Below, piece by piece: positions 1 through 6,836 of a stretch of 59,937 bases of DNA (position 1 is its first letter; each line of letters opens with the position of its first letter). Origin of the DNA: Glycocaulis sp. (lineage in GTDB: Bacteria; Pseudomonadota; Alphaproteobacteria; Caulobacterales; Maricaulaceae). The translations under genes were made by a program, and so were the position numbers. The notes below the pieces were generated by a model, which saw only the letters and a list, made by a program, of their open reading frames with translations, was not told the origin of the DNA and ran no database searches. Location of the stretch: assembly GCA_022565665.1 (NCBI GenBank), contig JAIUMI010000016.1, positions 1 to 59,937 on the forward strand. Direction: 5' to 3'.

Positions 1-63
1 ACCGGCGTCGTGCTCGCGCAGCATGCCGATAATCTGCTCTTCCGAATAACGGCTCTTTCGCAT
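1..63 (-). CDS. IS3-family transposase OrfA, N-terminal 21 residues only
   Basis: The reading frame starts at ATG (61-63, complement) after a GAGGAGAGG ribosome-binding site and gives MRKSRYSEEQIIGMLREHDA before running off the window. This is the standard opening of the helix-turn-helix OrfA protein of IS3-family elements (IS407/IS51-like groups), which binds the IS ends. OrfAB would be expected just outside the window. The gene is partial only because the window ends; no internal damage is visible. Confidence 0.75.
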   Translation of the reverse strand, partial: MRKSRYSEEQIIGMLREHDAG

Positions 64-124
64 GGTCCATCCTCTCCTCGATGGACTCTACCATTCAATG
101 GCCGGAAATCAGGGGGCTGGGTCA
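1..124 (-). mobile_element. End of an IS3-family insertion sequence (cut by window edge)
   Basis: The first 63 bases encode, leftward, the start of an IS3-type OrfA. The 60 bases upstream form a typical IS end: reading leftward from 124 the sequence begins TGACCCAGCCCCCTGATT, a plausible terminal inverted repeat. The exact boundary at 124 is inferred from that TGA start, because the other end and any target duplication lie outside the window. Confidence 0.6.
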
Positions 125-185
125 CTCTCACCTGCCGCTCAGCCAGCACGTAAGAGCCGCTATTGAGGCTCACCTCGCGACACTT

Positions 186-231
186 CTTCCCCTTAGCTAA
201 GGGAAGCGTGCCGCCCCCTCAAAGCGAGGGG
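186..231 (-). terminator. Two adjacent hairpins downstream of the small leftward ORF
   Basis: A stem-loop (215-220 with 226-231, CCCCTC/GAGGGG) overlaps the stop codon of the 219-425 ORF. It is followed on the minus strand by a near-perfect palindrome at 186-206 whose core CCCTTAGCTAAGGG (190-203) is exact. No strong U-run follows, so this may be a factor-assisted terminator or a binding site. Confidence 0.35.
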
Positions 232-425
232 CGCGGGCCGTTCAAGCCATTCTGGCGCTTGGCCGTAATGACGTTTCTGATGCGGGTCAGAAACTTTTCC
301 GTCTCCGCCTTAGCTTCAGAGCCTTCCGGTAAGGCGAGCATTTCCTCGTAGATGATTGCGTAGAGGGATCTCAGCTCTGCCTCGTTGAGGGCGAAGAGCG
401 ATTGAGTGTCTGTATAGCTGGGCAT
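219..425 (-). CDS. Small hypothetical protein (68 aa) in accessory region
   Basis: I choose the ATG at 425 because a strong ribosome-binding site (AGGGAGGACATC) lies directly before it; the frame is open further upstream but reads as low-quality sequence. The product begins MPSYTDTQSLFALNEAEL, is acidic and probably helical, and has no signal peptide or membrane segment. I do not recognise the family. It lies between the IS3 end and the tRNA-fMet/att region, so it is probably cargo of a mobile element. Transcription runs towards the IS. Confidence 0.5.
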   Translation of the reverse strand: MPSYTDTQSLFALNEAELRSLYAIIYEEMLALPEGSEAKAETEKFLTRIRNVITAKRQNGLNGPRPSL

Positions 426-733
426 GATGTCCTCCCTGTCTTTTCGAACCCGGCCGATCCAGGCCCTTCTTGATGGGAAGACAAAAAGCCTGTCACGAGG
501 CTTGGGCGTGCATCCGCTAGGGATCGAAACACCCGTGGAGAACAGCCACCGCTGTTGCACCGGCCAGAGGCCGATAGGCAAGGATCACATTCAAAAGGAA
601 GGGCTTTGGACGAGACGGGAACCGTCAGGGAGGCATTGTCTGCTAGGTAGGTCTCCGCTTCGCGCAGCGCGAGGCTTGGCTGGAAATCTTCAGGATCGAA
701 ACTCGCAGTCAGTTGGACGGATGTAGCGATCAT
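371..733 (-). CDS. Doubtful hypothetical ORF (up to 120 aa)
   Basis: Starts at ATG 733, which overlaps the TGA of the tiny ORF at 730-795 as ATGA, suggesting translational coupling. The first ~55 residues (MIATSVQLTASFDPEDFQPS...) look protein-like. The remainder, rich in Ser, Arg and Gly, does not, and it runs through a terminator-like hairpin at 486-503 and over the start of the 219-425 gene. It may be a decayed gene whose true 3' part was lost. Function unknown. Confidence 0.25.
   Translation of the reverse strand: MIATSVQLTASFDPEDFQPSLALREAETYLADNASLTVPVSSKALPFECDPCLSASGRCNSGGCSPRVFRSLADARPSLVTGFLSSHQEGPGSAGFEKTGRTSCPAIQTLNRSSPSTRQS
481..503 (-). terminator. Terminator-like hairpin inside the doubtful ORF
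   Basis: On the minus strand AAGCCT (503-498) pairs with AGGCTT (491-486) across a 6-base loop and runs into TTTTTG. It could end transcription of the upstream small ORFs or act as an attenuator ahead of the 219-425 gene. Confidence 0.4.
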
Positions 734-795
734 GGGATCGCGCCATCTTCATCGTCGTCGTTCATGCGCCGGCGGATGGTTATCGGCGCGGGCAT
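730..795 (-). CDS. Tiny ORF (21 aa), possible leader peptide
   Basis: ATG at 793-795 sits just behind an AAGAGGAGGA purine block and encodes MPAPITIRRRMNDDDEDGAIP. Its TGA overlaps the ATG of the next ORF (ATGA). The Shine-Dalgarno spacing is tight (about 1 base), so initiation at the internal ATG (765) is an alternative. It is too short to assign a function. Confidence 0.25.
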   Translation of the reverse strand: MPAPITIRRRMNDDDEDGAIP

Positions 796-903
796 TCCTC
801 CTCTTAGCCAATCGTAAAGGTAGCACCGGCATCGTTATCTGACGGTTAGATGACATGAGGAGTTGCTTACGAAAGCCTTGGTAGCTATAGGTTTGCGCGT
901 TGA

Positions 904-980
904 CGCGGGGTGGAGCAGCCCGGTAGCTCGACAGGCTCATAACCTGTAGGTCGTCGGTTCAAATCCGACCCCCGCACCCA
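904..980 (+). tRNA. tRNA-fMet (CAT), initiator
   Basis: A full 77-base cloverleaf with encoded CCA. The acceptor 5' strand is CGCGGGG with the C1:A72 mismatch that marks initiator tRNAs. The anticodon loop is CTCATAA, and the anticodon stem is ACAGG/CCTGT. Its 29:41 pair is A:U rather than G:C, a 3GC variant known from rhizobia and some relatives. The T stem is GTCGG/CCGAC. The discriminator base is C. A second, 5'-truncated copy lies at 1173-1216 with a different T stem. Confidence 0.93.
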
Positions 981-1172
981 ATCCCCTCTTTTTGGTTTCC
1001 ATATAAAAAACCTGAAAGAGGGGTTTGCCTGAAACAGCGAAAAAACCCTTGTATATCAATGCGCGAATCGGGCGCGTAATTGGGTAAAACTGTTACACAA
1101 GTTATTACACAGTTTTATGTTAAAATGGCAAAAATACAATAAAAACAATTGGTTAGAGTGCGCACGCTTAGT
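981..1172. other. AT-rich spacer between tRNA-fMet and its truncated copy
   Basis: About 190 bases, strikingly AT-rich compared with the rest of the window, with runs such as GTTACACAAGTTATTACACA near 1091-1110. No credible coding frame exists. Position and composition fit the flank of an integrase attachment site. Confidence 0.45.
983..1026 (+). terminator. Stem-loop after tRNA-fMet
   Basis: CCCCTCTTT (983-991) pairs with AAAGAGGGG (1015-1023). After a 2x2 internal loop, GGTTT (994-998) pairs with AAACC (1008-1012), closing a 9-base loop. Three T follow. It is a likely terminator for the tRNA, although the U-tract is short. Confidence 0.5.
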
Positions 1173-1216
1173 CTCATAACCTGAAGGTCGCAGGTTCAAA
1201 TCCTGCCCCCGCACCC
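1173..1216 (+). pseudogene. Truncated tRNA-fMet 3' half (att-like direct repeat)
   Basis: From the anticodon loop (CTCATAACC) to CCA the sequence is a tRNA-fMet 3' half with T stem GCAGG/CCTGC, closer to the usual alphaproteobacterial initiator than the intact copy at 904-980. The two copies differ at 6 of about 47 positions. No D arm or acceptor 5' strand precedes it; only a weak match to an anticodon-stem 5' strand is present. This is what remains of an attachment site after an element inserts into a tRNA gene. Confidence 0.65.
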
Positions 1217-1553
1217 AAAATTTCAAGCCACGCCAATGGTTTATGAAAGCGCCTCGGACCCCCGTCCGGGGTGTTTTGCGTTGGGCCTGATAGCGGCTTG
1301 GCACCAGCCGCTGAGGGGCCGCCGGGCTCAAGCTCCTCTGCGCGTCCTGACCCCCGAACGGCCGACGGCTGGTGATCGCGAGGCACCGGCCCCATCGGCG
1401 CATAACTTTCCTGTCGAGCGGCAATTCTAAGGCAATTTACCCCCTTTGTGTGCTTGTTACTGCGTCACTTCAGCAGGAATCTGGAATTCTCGGCTATTAT
1501 CATCGCATCTGGCCGGTTCCGCCCCGGCTGCATGGCAACGCCGGGATGATGTG
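1217..1553. other. Non-coding stretch upstream of the peptide-catabolism cluster
   Basis: No convincing gene. A short stem-loop ACCCC/GGGGT (1258-1272) followed by GTTTTG lies just after the tRNA remnant and may be that gene's old terminator. The 3' part (about 1430-1550) should hold the promoter of the gene at 1554, but I see no clear -35/-10 pair. Confidence 0.4.
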
Positions 1554-2810
1554 ATGAAGAAGACCGATGCCAGAGAGGGTATGACGCGGCGGACATGGCT
1601 GGCCGCAGGCAGTGCGTTGCCGCTCGCCGGTGCGGCTCTGGGCGCCGCTGTGTACGGGCATGAAGAGCCCGCGCCTGGCCTGCCTGCGCACGATGCCTTT
1701 CCGGGCATCCGTCCCGGCTATCTCAATTCGGGATCGGTTCATCCGGTAAGCGCTGGCGCGCGCCCGCGCGTGGCCGCCTATCTCGCCTCGCGCGCCATGG
1801 GCGGCGAGAGTGATTACGATATCGCTGCAGCGCGGCGCACGGTGATGGAGAGGTTTGCCCGGCTTATCAATGCCGATACGGACGAACTGGCCTATATTCA
1901 GAGCACGTCGGCGGGCGAGCAGATGGCTGTCACCGCGTTGGGCCTGCCCGAGCCGGGTGCGCGCGTGGTCACCGACGCGCTGCACTTCTTCGGCTCCTTC
2001 CACCTTTACAGCGAGCTGGAAAAGGCCGGTGTCGAGGTGGTGGTGGTACGCCCGCGCGATAACCGCATCCATCTTGAGGACATGGCCGCAGCGATTGACG
2101 ACCGTACGCGGCTTGTATCGGTCTCTGCCATCGCGACCACCAATGGCTTCCAGCACGACCTAGCGGCACTGGCCGATATCGCCCACGCCCACGGCGCGAA
2201 GCTGTTCGTGGACGCGATCCATGCGATCGGCTCGGTGCCGTTCGACGTGAAGGCGGCCGGCATCGATATGATGTCGACCTCCTCCTATAAATGGCTGATG
2301 GGCGATATGGGGCTCGGCTTCATGTATGCCCGGGCCGATCTGATCCCCGAACTGGTCCGGCCCCAGGCTGGATATTTCCAGCTGGCGAGCATCTCCAGCC
2401 ATGTCTTCCCGTATGAAGAGCCGCACGAGCGCGCCTATCAGACCCGCGCGCGCGACGATGCCACGGGCCTGTTTGCCATGGGCACCTACTCCAACACGGG
2501 AGTGGCCCATCTCGATTACTCGCTAGACCTTCTGCTGGAGCTGGGCGTGGAAAATATCCAGGCCCGGCGTCAGCCCCTGATTGAGCGGGTGCGCGAGGAA
2601 CTTACCGGGCGCGGCTTCCAGCCGCTAACGCCGGAGGATAGCACAGGCCCGCTGATCGCCTTTGCCTATGAAAATGCGCGTGCGCGTCTCGGCCCGCGGC
2701 TGAGGGAGGCGGGCGTGGACATCTCGCTCAGCCAGCACCGATTCCGTGTCTCGCCGTCTGTATTTAACACGATGGATGACATCGAAATGCTGCTGGAGGC
2801 GCTGGCGTGA
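1554..2810 (+). CDS. Tat-signal class V PLP-dependent enzyme (isopenicillin-N-epimerase/PvdN/EgtE-like)
   Basis: A 418-residue fold-type I PLP enzyme of the aminotransferase class V superfamily. The Schiff-base lysine is K246 in STSSYKWLMG; the ...FVDAIHAIG... segment carries the cofactor aspartate. The N-terminus has a twin-arginine signal (TRRTWLAAG then an Ala/Leu-rich stretch), so export to the periplasm is likely. That is unusual for PLP enzymes; the known precedent is PvdN, which modifies pyoverdine in the periplasm. I start at ATG 1554 (GTG 1551 is possible); the frame upstream is not protein-like. It overlaps the next gene by GTGA. The exact reaction (desulfurase, lyase, transaminase or decarboxylase) cannot be read from sequence. 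Confidence 0.8.
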   Translation: MKKTDAREGMTRRTWLAAGSALPLAGAALGAAVYGHEEPAPGLPAHDAFPGIRPGYLNSGSVHPVSAGARPRVAAYLASRAMGGESDYDIAAARRTVMERFARLINADTDELAYIQSTSAGEQMAVTALGLPEPGARVVTDALHFFGSFHLYSELEKAGVEVVVVRPRDNRIHLEDMAAAIDDRTRLVSVSAIATTNGFQHDLAALADIAHAHGAKLFVDAIHAIGSVPFDVKAAGIDMMSTSSYKWLMGDMGLGFMYARADLIPELVRPQAGYFQLASISSHVFPYEEPHERAYQTRARDDATGLFAMGTYSNTGVAHLDYSLDLLLELGVENIQARRQPLIERVREELTGRGFQPLTPEDSTGPLIAFAYENARARLGPRLREAGVDISLSQHRFRVSPSVFNTMDDIEMLLEALA

Positions 2811-3772
2811 CACCGCCGCTTTTCCTCGACGCTGGGCAGGTCGCGGAACGCCTTTCGCTTGACGTCTGCACCGGCCTGATGCGTGAGGCGATGCAGGCCT
2901 TGTCGGGCGGCGAGGTTGAGCAGGCCTTGCGCAGCTTTCTCAAACTGGGCGAAGGGCGCACCTTCGCGCTGATGCCGGCGGGGTTTGTGCCTAGAGGACC
3001 GTTCGGCGCCAAGCTGGTCAGCGTCTTTGCCGATCCGGACCATTCCGGACGGCGCACCCATGAAGGCCTGGTGATCCTGTTTGACGGACAAAGCGGCGCT
3101 CCGGTGTGCGTGGTCGACGGCGGAGCGGTAACCCGAATCCGCACAGCTGCTGCCAGCGCAGCAGCCACCGATGCGCTGGCACGTCCTGATGCGTCTCGCC
3201 TTGCCATCTTTGGCACGGGCGTGCAGGCCCATACCCATGCCCTGGCCATCGCCCATGTGCGAAAGCTCGAGCAGGTCATCATCTGGGGCCGGGACAAAGA
3301 CCGGGCCGGAGCGCTGGCGGCGCGTCTGGCAAGCGAGTTGAACATCGATGCGGTGGCCGAGCCTGATCCGGCACGCGCCGCCGGGGCAGACATCATCTGC
3401 ACTGTAACGGCTTCGGCAGAGCCGGTGCTGAAGGGTGAATGGCTCCGGCCGGGCACGCATGTAAACCTTGCCGGATCGAGCGGCCCTCATGCAGCCGAGG
3501 CGGATGGCGCTCTGGTAGCCGCCGCACGCTTCATCGCGGACCATCGCGAGCATGTTCTGGCGCATGGGGGCGAGTTCCTGCGCGCGCGCCAAGCCGGCCT
3601 GATCGGTGATGGTCACATCGCGGCGGAGATCGGGGAGGTTTATGCCGGGACGCAAGCCGGACGGACCCGCCCAGGGGATATCACCATCTACAAATCACTG
3701 GGTCATGCCGTGCAGGATCTCGCGGCTGTGGCGTGGCTCTATAACGACATGAAAGCAAGGGGAGAGGGATGA
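2807..3772 (+). CDS. Ornithine cyclodeaminase/mu-crystallin family protein, copy 1
   Basis: Uses a GTG start that overlaps the previous stop (GTGA). The 321-residue product has the family pattern: substrate lysine region GAKLVSVF near residue 68, then TRIRTAAASAAAT, then a Rossmann dinucleotide motif FGTGVQAH at about 135-142. Relatives are ornithine cyclodeaminase, alanine dehydrogenase (archaeal type), ketimine reductases and amino-acid dehydrogenases, so the substrate is uncertain; an NAD(P)-linked step on an amino or imino acid in the cytoplasm is likely. It sits between a PLP enzyme and a permease in one operon, and a paralogue lies at 14829-15800. Confidence 0.85.
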   Translation: MTPPLFLDAGQVAERLSLDVCTGLMREAMQALSGGEVEQALRSFLKLGEGRTFALMPAGFVPRGPFGAKLVSVFADPDHSGRRTHEGLVILFDGQSGAPVCVVDGGAVTRIRTAAASAAATDALARPDASRLAIFGTGVQAHTHALAIAHVRKLEQVIIWGRDKDRAGALAARLASELNIDAVAEPDPARAAGADIICTVTASAEPVLKGEWLRPGTHVNLAGSSGPHAAEADGALVAAARFIADHREHVLAHGGEFLRARQAGLIGDGHIAAEIGEVYAGTQAGRTRPGDITIYKSLGHAVQDLAAVAWLYNDMKARGEG

Positions 3773-5067
3773 GCGAAACCGGCCTGAAACAGGGCGTCGG
3801 CCTGTTCTCTGTTGTGGCGCTAGGGCTTGGCATGGCGGTCGGAGTTGCCGTGTTCTCGGTCATGGCTCCGGCTTCTGCGCTGGCGGGGCCTGCGCTCTTG
3901 CTTGCGGTGCCGCTGGCCGCGATCCCGATTTTTATCATCGCGCTCACCTACGCCTTCATGGGTTCGGCCCTGCCGACAGCCGGGGCCTCGTATGAGTGGC
4001 CACGCCGTTTCGTCTCGCCAGCTTTCGGCTTCATGATCGCCTGGCTGCGCATTGCAGGCAGTGTCGGGGCGATGCTGGTGCTCTCTCTGGTGCTGGTGCG
4101 CTACCTCTCCATGATCGTGCCGCTGCCCTTGCGCACCACCATGTTCGCGATCTTCGTCGTGGTTTTTGTCCTGAATTTCTTCGGGGTAGGCATCGCTGCG
4201 CGGGCACAGGGCTTCCTGATAGCCGCGATCATCGCCTTTTTCCTCCTGTTCGGTGGCTGGGGCATGACGGCTATCGAGTTCGAGGCCTTTACGCCCTTTA
4301 CCCCGTTTGGCTGGGCAGGTGTGCTGGCGGCTGTACCGGTGCTGGTGGGCCTGTTCTTCGGGCTGGAGGCGGCCACCGAGATGGGTGACGAGGTGAAAGA
4401 TGGCCGGCGCAATATTCCTCTGGGCATTGCCGGGGCGATTATCTCCGCGCTTGTGCTTTATCTGCTGATCGCGGTGGTCTCCATCGGCGTGCTGGGGACG
4501 GAGGCGCTGGCCGAAAGCGAAGCGCCGATCCTGGATGCTGCCAATGCCTTCATGGCCGCGCCGCTGGCTACCCCGCTCGTTATTGCTGCATCCGTGGCCG
4601 CCATTGGCACCTCGCTCAATGCGTTGTGCATGATGTTCAGCCGCTATCTCTTCGCCATGGGCCGGGCCGGGGCACTGCCTGGGGTGCTGGGCCGGGTCCA
4701 TCCGCGCTTTGGCACGCCGCACTGGGCGCTGGCCACCGCATTCGGCCTGTGTGTGCTAGGCCTGTTCCTGCCAATGAACCTGCTCGCCCTGTTCCTGGCG
4801 ATCAATATCCCGACCCTTCTGAAATATGCCGGAACGTGTCTGGCTGCGGCGAAAGTCGCCGCTGACCACCCTGACCTCTATCGTCAGGCGAGCTTCCGCA
4901 TGGGGCGCCGATTCACTGTGTTCTGGTCATGGCTGGGCATTGTCGCTTCGCTGGGCGTCGTCGTGATGGGGCTAACCGCAGACTGGCGGCCCTATGTGGC
5001 GCTTGCCGTCTGGGGCCTCATAGGTGCCAGCTATTACATCATCAGCCAGCGCATGAAGGGCGCCTAG
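3769..5067 (+). CDS. APC-family amino-acid permease
   Basis: The ATG overlaps the preceding TGA (ATGA), so this is the last gene of a three-gene operon. The 432-residue protein is built of about twelve hydrophobic segments and opens with the APC signature around GVGLFSVVALGLGMAVG (unwound first helix, Gly-rich). It also has the TAGASYEWPRR segment and FGLEAATEMGDEVKD in the sixth-helix region. It is an inner-membrane secondary transporter, probably for the amino acid handled by the two upstream enzymes. Its stop codon shares CTAG with the stop of the convergent S10 gene. Confidence 0.88.
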   Translation: MSETGLKQGVGLFSVVALGLGMAVGVAVFSVMAPASALAGPALLLAVPLAAIPIFIIALTYAFMGSALPTAGASYEWPRRFVSPAFGFMIAWLRIAGSVGAMLVLSLVLVRYLSMIVPLPLRTTMFAIFVVVFVLNFFGVGIAARAQGFLIAAIIAFFLLFGGWGMTAIEFEAFTPFTPFGWAGVLAAVPVLVGLFFGLEAATEMGDEVKDGRRNIPLGIAGAIISALVLYLLIAVVSIGVLGTEALAESEAPILDAANAFMAAPLATPLVIAASVAAIGTSLNALCMMFSRYLFAMGRAGALPGVLGRVHPRFGTPHWALATAFGLCVLGLFLPMNLLALFLAINIPTLLKYAGTCLAAAKVAADHPDLYRQASFRMGRRFTVFWSWLGIVASLGVVVMGLTADWRPYVALAVWGLIGASYYIISQRMKGA

Positions 5068-6581
5068 CGCAGCGCCCTTGCCAGTGCGCGCATATCGGCG
5101 TTGAACGCGTCCAGCACCGGGGCATCGCGATACATCATGTGACCGCCCTCATAACAGCGCGTGGTAACGGCTGCGCGGACCAGTTCGCTCTGGCGGGCCG
5201 CCAGCTCCTCGACACCGGCGCAATTGGCCAGTGAGTCATAGGCGCCTGATGCGACCAGTACCTGAATGGCCGGATTGAGCTCCAGTGCGTCGACAGTGGA
5301 GGGCAGGGGCGGGCCGATGCGCGGCGGGCCATCGCCTCTGCGGATCGCTTCTGCGATGGCAGCAGCATATTCCTCTTCGGTGACAGGGCCGGTCGCGTAG
5401 TTCCAGCGTGCGCTGGGCGGGCGGGGCGTCTCGCCGCCGGGCGCATAGCCTACGCTCCAGCTTTCCAGCCCGATATAGGGCAGATCAGTGCGGTAGTTCA
5501 GCCGGTAGCGCAGATAGCGCAGTATCGGCTCGCGCACCGAGGAGGCGCCTGTGGGCGTGTGCGGATCGGCTGTGTTCAGCCGCATGTCGAAGACGCCGAG
5601 GGTTGCCTCGCGGCCGCTCAGCAGCGTATCGCGGAAGGCCCGTGTGGTGATGGCTAGGCTCTCACGGCTGATCTGGTCCGCGTCGATCCCGATAAAATCG
5701 GACAGCTCTTCTGCGATGGTGTCCCGCTCGGCTGGTGAGAGGGTGTCGATGCGCGCAAGGGCAGGGGCGTAGCGCTCCCTGACCCAGCGCTCTGCATTGG
5801 TCAGTACCTCATCCAGCGTTTCGCCCACAGAAGGGTCTGAAAGGCCATAGTGGAAGGCCGTCCGGGCAAAGCCGATAACCCGTAACGCGTCGATCAACAC
5901 GCTGTCACCGTCCTCTACGCGCAGGCCGGACCCGCCGGAGATCAATGAGAGTGCGCCGACGGGAATGCCCCGTTCTTCCAGCTGATAGGCAACACTGGCC
6001 ACGCGGATCGCCCCCCAGCTTTCACCGGCCAGAATGATCGGGGAATCCAGCGCCTCATTGCGCAGCCGCCACGCCCGGACGAACTCGGTGGCCGAGGCGA
6101 TATCGCCAAGCGTGCCATAGAACTCATCACCGTACTCTGCGCGTGCAGGGCGGCTGAAGCCGGTGCCGATCGGGTCTACGAACACCAGGTCCATTTCGCT
6201 GAGCCAGCTATGCGCGTTGGGCACCAGAGTTCCGTCTTCAGCGCGGTAAGGGCCTGCGGTCTCGAAATGAAGGATAGTGGCGGGAGCGCCCGGCCCGCCA
6301 TTCCAGACAAACGCCACCGGCCGGTTCGCATCGCTTGGCACACGGTAGGCGACATAGAACATATAGCCGCGCGCATTGCCTGTCTCGACATCGCGAATGG
6401 CCAGCCGACCGGCATGGGCGGTATACTCAAGGCGCAGATCGCCCGCCTCCAGCGTATGGCGGGTTTCGACCACGCTTTCATCGGCCTTGGCCGCCGCGCC
6501 ATGAACCAGCATGAGCGCCGTGCCCGCCAGCGCCAGAGCGCGAATGCGGTGATACGCGACAGAGTCTTCAGACAGTGCCAT
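5064..6581 (-). CDS. S10 serine carboxypeptidase-like protein, copy 1
   Basis: A 505-residue secreted alpha/beta hydrolase of peptidase family S10. The start at 6581 is set by GGGAGGAGG seven bases upstream. A signal peptide covers about residues 1-37 (ending GAAAKADE). The oxyanion-hole motif WNGGPG is at 93-98, the nucleophile S188 in AGESWGA, Asp about 449 (SGAYDS) and His about 481 (EGGHMMY). The nucleophile context GESWG differs from the more usual GESY. It should remove C-terminal amino acids from peptides in the envelope. It diverges from S10 copy 2 across a 255-base regulatory region and converges on the APC permease. Confidence 0.88.
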   Translation of the reverse strand: MALSEDSVAYHRIRALALAGTALMLVHGAAAKADESVVETRHTLEAGDLRLEYTAHAGRLAIRDVETGNARGYMFYVAYRVPSDANRPVAFVWNGGPGAPATILHFETAGPYRAEDGTLVPNAHSWLSEMDLVFVDPIGTGFSRPARAEYGDEFYGTLGDIASATEFVRAWRLRNEALDSPIILAGESWGAIRVASVAYQLEERGIPVGALSLISGGSGLRVEDGDSVLIDALRVIGFARTAFHYGLSDPSVGETLDEVLTNAERWVRERYAPALARIDTLSPAERDTIAEELSDFIGIDADQISRESLAITTRAFRDTLLSGREATLGVFDMRLNTADPHTPTGASSVREPILRYLRYRLNYRTDLPYIGLESWSVGYAPGGETPRPPSARWNYATGPVTEEEYAAAIAEAIRRGDGPPRIGPPLPSTVDALELNPAIQVLVASGAYDSLANCAGVEELAARQSELVRAAVTTRCYEGGHMMYRDAPVLDAFNADMRALARALR

Positions 6582-6637
6582 GGCCGGTCCTCCTCCCATG
6601 CGATGTGCTGAAACGAGGCTATCGCCCCGGAGACGGC

Positions 6638-6658
6638 ATGTTTATTTAAATGAAGCAT
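6638..6658. promoter_or_regulatory. AT-rich imperfect palindrome between divergent S10 genes
   Basis: A 21-base imperfect inverted repeat centred on TTTAAA (ATG.TT.ATTTAAAT.AA.CAT, 17 of 21 positions symmetric) lies in the shared upstream region of the S10 genes at 6581 and 6837. Its size and composition suit an Lrp/AsnC-type operator; the cluster's own Lrp gene at 17996-18469 is the obvious candidate. Binding is inferred. Confidence 0.4.
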
Positions 6659-6836
6659 CACGCCATGTGCCGGACCGGCAGTTCTATGCGTGCGGGTGCG
6701 TGGACAGTGCGCGTTTGCCCCGGTTTGCAGGTGCGCTGATGCGCACTCGCCAGCTTTGCTGGATGATTTTGGCAAGAATTGCCCCGCCTCATGCGTAGTC
6801 TATGGGCAAGCCAATAGATTTTTCGGGAGTTCCGTC

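Noticed and set aside
1056-1424. Leftward ORF across the tRNA remnant
   Set aside because: It runs through the truncated tRNA and AT-rich spacer, has no ribosome site and no protein-like pattern.
1554-5067. Siderophore or staphyloferrin-type synthesis (PvdN and SbnB-like genes)
   Set aside because: No NRPS, NIS synthetase or siderophore export genes; context is peptidases and an amino-acid permease.
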